The position numbers and the translations under genes are program-made. A stretch of DNA of 6,499 bases from JAICTV01 sp035634055 (GTDB lineage: Bacteria > Planctomycetota > Phycisphaerae > Tepidisphaerales > Tepidisphaeraceae). The stretch covers positions 1-6,499 of the forward strand of contig DASQDR010000106.1 of NCBI GenBank assembly GCA_035634055.1, given 5' to 3'. Numbering within the stretch: the stretch's first letter is position 1; each line of letters opens with the position of its first letter. The notes beneath the pieces were generated by a model, which was not told where the DNA came from, did no database searches, and saw only the letters and a list, made by a program, of their open reading frames with translations. Positions 3,634 to 6,499 of the stretch are shown here, piece by piece.

Positions 3634-6499
3634 ATGACCGATCCCACGAACCACCCGTCCGACGCCGCCGCCAACACCCCCTGGGGCGCCGACCCCAACC
3701 CCGCCGCCGCCGCCGCCGATCCCGCCGCCATGGGCGCGCCCGCGACGCCGCCGACGCACCGCAAGCGCCGCCGCCGCCGGTGGCCGTGGGTGCTGCTCGG
3801 GCTGGTCGTGCTGTTGCTCCTGCTGGTCGCGCTGGCGCCGGCGCTGCTCAGCACCGGGCCGGTCAAGTCGCTGGTGGTCTCCAAGGTCAACCAGAACCTC
3901 AACGGCACGATGTCGATCGCCGACTGGTCCCTCGGCTGGACCAGCGGCGTGACCATCAACGGCATCCGCATCGACGACCAGCAGGGCCGGCGCGTGGCCG
4001 AGATTTCGCGCGTGCGCGTGCCGGCGTCGCTCATCGCCGTCGCGCGCGGCAACTACGACTTTGGCGACACCGTCATCGACGAGCCCAACCTCGTTACCTT
4101 CGAGCTTTACCCCGACGGAACGAACAACCTCGAGAAACTCGTCAAGCAGCAGCCCGACGCGAAGAAGGACGAGCCGAAGAAGGACAACGAGGGGCCAACG
4201 GAGCTGCCCGATCTCAAGGGCAAGCTCACCATCAACCGCCTGCGCGCCACGATCACCAGGCTGCCCGCCCCGGGCGAGGAAGCGCTCCGGGTGCAGGTGG
4301 ACCCGAGCACGTTCGTCGTCAACATCCCGGACATCAACGGCCCGATCGCCAACGAGGGAACGCTCACCTACCGCGTCAACGACGCCCCGCCCAGCACGGT
4401 TGCCATCAACGGCAGCGTCGACGCGATCGAGGGCAACAAGATCGACCTCGAGAAGCTCGTGGCCAGCCAGGACATCAAGGTGACCAACGCCGACCTGGCG
4501 GCGGCCGCGCCGTTTTTGAAGAAGCCGGGGGAGGACGTGACGCTCGCCGGGATCGCCGACGGCGCGCTGCGAGTCAACGCCAAGGGGATGAAGGACGCGG
4601 CCGTTGAGGGGCAGTTCAACGTCGCCAACTTCGCCTTCGGCGGCACGGCCCTTAAGGGCGACGTCTACCGCAGCGGCAAGATCATCTTCCCGATCAGCGT
4701 CACCGCCGCCCCGAGCGGCGACACCACGCTGGTCACCATCAAGCAGTTCCGTGCCGAGACGGATCACGTCGTCGTGCAGGCCACCGGCAACGTCACGCAG
4801 CAGGCGCTCCAGAACGTCGCCGACAACAAGCCGCCGGGCGCCGACGGGGCGGTCGCGCTGCTGGTGCAGTCCAAGAACCTGCCTGGCCTGGTCGAGCAGC
4901 TCCGCAACACCCTGGGCGTGGACAAGGAACTGAAGCTGACCGAGGGCGACCTCCGCGCCGCCGTCGATCTGGCGCTGTCCAAGGACCGGGCGGCCGTGAA
5001 GCAGACGTTGGACGTGACGGCCGCCGGCACCAACGCCGGCAAGCCGGTTCGCCTTGAAAAAGTCCACCTCGACACCGGCCTGACCGCCATCGCCGCCGGC
5101 GGCGCCATCCCGGATTTGCGCGACGTGGCGGTCAACCTCACCAGCGCTTTCGCCACCATTAAGGGCGGCGGGCCGTCGCTGTCGAACCTTGATCTCCCCG
5201 GCACCATCGACCTCGCCCGCCTGCGCGCGCAGCTCGCGCAGTTCAAGGACATGGGCGCGCTCGATTTCTCCGGCGCTGGCGACTTCCGCGTCACCTCCAG
5301 GGGCGACCTGACCAAGCCCGGCGGCACGTCCGACGTCGCCTTCACCCTCAACCTCGCCAACGTCGCCGCCCGCGGCCTGGCCGATGGCAAGACGCTGAAC
5401 CAGCCGCGCGTTGCCCTCAACACCACCGCAACCCTCGTCCGCGGCGCCGAGGGCGGCGACTTCGTCGAGCGCGTGAACAAGGCGACCCTCGCCTTCCAGT
5501 CCGGCGAGGCCAACGCGCCGGTCGTCGATGTCCTCGCCAACGCCGCCAACGTCACGCTGGCCAAGGTCGGCGTCGAGCGCTTCGAGGTGCAGCGCCTGGC
5601 GGTGCCGGACCTCGCCCGCGCGCAGCAGCAGTTCGCCGCCTTCATCCCGGGCGAGATCCGCGCCGCAAGCGGCTCGCTGGCGACGACGGTCGTCGGCTCG
5701 TACCAGAACGACACCGTCGCGTTCGACCACAAGACGCAGCTGCGCAACGTGACGCTCCAGCACGCCGCCACGCAGCCGGCCGCGCCGGGCGGCGCGCTCC
5801 CGCCGCCGCGCACGTTTCTCCAGGACGAGAACACCGACGTCAACGCCGCCGGCAGCGTCGCCCTCGGCGACGTGATGACCGCGACGATCAACGCCCTGAG
5901 CGTCACCAGCTCAAACCAGCTCGTCACCGTCAACAAGGTGGGCGACCAGCCGATGGTCCTGCGGATGAAGGGTTCGGCCATCGGCGGCAACGGCGAGCTT
6001 CGCATCGCCAGCAACCTCAAGGCCGTCAACGACGCCGTGCAGGCGATGGGCGGCGCCGCGCCCGTGCAGACCTCCGCCGGCCAGCTCACCAGTGGGCTGC
6101 TCGACGCGACCTTGAAGCTGGTCACTGACGCGCAGAACGCGACGGACATCACGCTCAACGGCGCGGTCAATAGCTTATCGGTCACCACGAACCAGCAGCC
6201 GATCCAGAACGAGTCGGTGCGCATTGCCCTCAGCGCCCGCACGCCCGCGGATTTTTCCGCGGTGCAGAACGTGACGGCGACGATCGACAGCTCGTTCGCG
6301 CGCACGCGCGTCACCGACACGAACCTGAAGCTGACGACCGGCGGCGACAACGCCCAGCCGGTCGGGACGTTCGACATGCTCCAGTCGGCCAAAGTGGAGA
6401 TCGCCATCCCGGACATCGGCCGGGCGATGGCGGTGGCGCAGGCGTTTGCGCCGCCGACGACGCAGCCCGCGCCCGCCGCCGCGCCGGCGCCCGCGCGAG
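3634..6499 (+). CDS. AsmA-like membrane-anchored envelope protein (partial, C-terminus off the right edge)
   Basis: Large inner-membrane-anchored protein with an AsmA-type layout; the AsmA/TamB group is thought to form lipid-transfer bridges or to modulate outer-membrane assembly. Seen: 955 residues, still open at the edge. A Pro/Ala-rich cytoplasmic tail (1-42) is followed by the basic cluster RKRRRRR (43-49) and one hydrophobic helix (about 51-72), so the rest should be periplasmic. Residues 77-169 read like the AsmA N-terminal module (VKSLVVSKVNQNLNG, then GVTINGIRIDD, IDEPNLVTFELYPDG and NLEKLV). A charged Lys/Asp linker (171-190) follows at the position typical of AsmA and DUF748-like proteins. 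The remainder alternates short beta-strand patterns such as LKGKLTINRLRATI and VAINGSVDAIEGNKIDL, with Pro/Ala linkers near 714-725 and 940-953. There is no enzymatic motif. It is divergent from gmd. A TamB-like or other DUF748-type assignment is possible; the missing C-terminus would help decide. The family call is by pattern, not by search. Confidence 0.72.
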   Translation, partial: MTDPTNHPSDAAANTPWGADPNPAAAAADPAAMGAPATPPTHRKRRRRRWPWVLLGLVVLLLLLVALAPALLSTGPVKSLVVSKVNQNLNGTMSIADWSLGWTSGVTINGIRIDDQQGRRVAEISRVRVPASLIAVARGNYDFGDTVIDEPNLVTFELYPDGTNNLEKLVKQQPDAKKDEPKKDNEGPTELPDLKGKLTINRLRATITRLPAPGEEALRVQVDPSTFVVNIPDINGPIANEGTLTYRVNDAPPSTVAINGSVDAIEGNKIDLEKLVASQDIKVTNADLAAAAPFLKKPGEDVTLAGIADGALRVNAKGMKDAAVEGQFNVANFAFGGTALKGDVYRSGKIIFPISVTAAPSGDTTLVTIKQFRAETDHVVVQATGNVTQQALQNVADNKPPGADGAVALLVQSKNLPGLVEQLRNTLGVDKELKLTEGDLRAAVDLALSKDRAAVKQTLDVTAAGTNAGKPVRLEKVHLDTGLTAIAAGGAIPDLRDVAVNLTSAFATIKGGGPSLSNLDLPGTIDLARLRAQLAQFKDMGALDFSGAGDFRVTSRGDLTKPGGTSDVAFTLNLANVAARGLADGKTLNQPRVALNTTATLVRGAEGGDFVERVNKATLAFQSGEANAPVVDVLANAANVTLAKVGVERFEVQRLAVPDLARAQQQFAAFIPGEIRAASGSLATTVVGSYQNDTVAFDHKTQLRNVTLQHAATQPAAPGGALPPPRTFLQDENTDVNAAGSVALGDVMTATINALSVTSSNQLVTVNKVGDQPMVLRMKGSAIGGNGELRIASNLKAVNDAVQAMGGAAPVQTSAGQLTSGLLDATLKLVTDAQNATDITLNGAVNSLSVTTNQQPIQNESVRIALSARTPADFSAVQNVTATIDSSFARTRVTDTNLKLTTGGDNAQPVGTFDMLQSAKVEIAIPDIGRAMAVAQAFAPPTTQPAPAAAPAPAR

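Noticed and set aside
2203..5763. Minus-strand open frame of 1186 codons that would fuse a long N-terminal extension to Gmd
   Set aside because: The part upstream of 3270 lies antisense to the AsmA-like coding region and translates into Arg/Gly/Val/Asp-rich sequence with no domain. Gmd has its own ribosome site at 3280-3285 and a normal length from 3270.
4764..6416. Minus-strand open frame of 550 codons
   Set aside because: It is antisense to the AsmA-like gene, Ser/Ala/Arg-rich and without recognisable motif. The plus-strand frame is open for 955 codons with a ribosome site and a signal-anchor, so this is a high-GC shadow.
1..6499. tRNA or rRNA genes, CRISPR arrays, transposase genes
   Set aside because: No cloverleaf, rRNA signature, regularly spaced direct repeats or transposase motifs seen on either strand.

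Overview
This is a GC-rich (roughly two thirds G+C by eye), densely coded bacterial window. I cannot name the organism from sequence alone. Three things together suggest Planctomycetota, possibly Phycisphaerae, as a low-to-moderate confidence inference: a long AsmA-like envelope protein with Pro/Ala and TTQP linkers, a tandem-and-palindromic CGCCAAGG intergenic repeat, and a bacterial GDP-mannose 3,5-epimerase homologue.

Layout. Three short-chain dehydrogenase/reductase (SDR) sugar-nucleotide genes lie on the minus strand. In transcription order they are gmd (3270 to 2203), fcl (2081 to 1137) and a gme homologue (934 to beyond the left edge). A 363-bp divergent region (3271-3633) separates them from a plus-strand gene that starts at 3634 and is still open at the right edge; it encodes an AsmA-like membrane-anchored protein. 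Shadow reading frames are abundant, as expected at this GC content, and none of them looks real.

How the genes fit together. Gmd dehydrates GDP-D-mannose to GDP-4-keto-6-deoxy-D-mannose, and Fcl epimerises and reduces that to GDP-L-fucose. The third enzyme keeps every catalytic residue of plant GDP-mannose 3,5-epimerase that I can place, so it should convert the same GDP-D-mannose to GDP-L-galactose and/or GDP-L-gulose. The cassette would therefore feed two L-sugar donors from one precursor, probably for surface glycan. The gene across the divergent promoter encodes an envelope protein of a family linked to outer-membrane lipid homeostasis. A functional link is possible, but only neighbourhood supports it.

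Non-coding structure. The gmd-fcl gap (121 bp) carries an imperfect palindrome built from CGCCAAGG units and flanked by a 6-bp direct repeat (CAACTT), which resembles a small mobile repeat. The fcl-gme gap (202 bp) holds a good sigma70-type promoter candidate (TTGACG, 16 nt, CATAAT) pointing at gme and a perfect 10-bp inverted repeat. The divergent region contains an extended -10 candidate and a strong 10-bp leader hairpin ahead of the AsmA-like gene.
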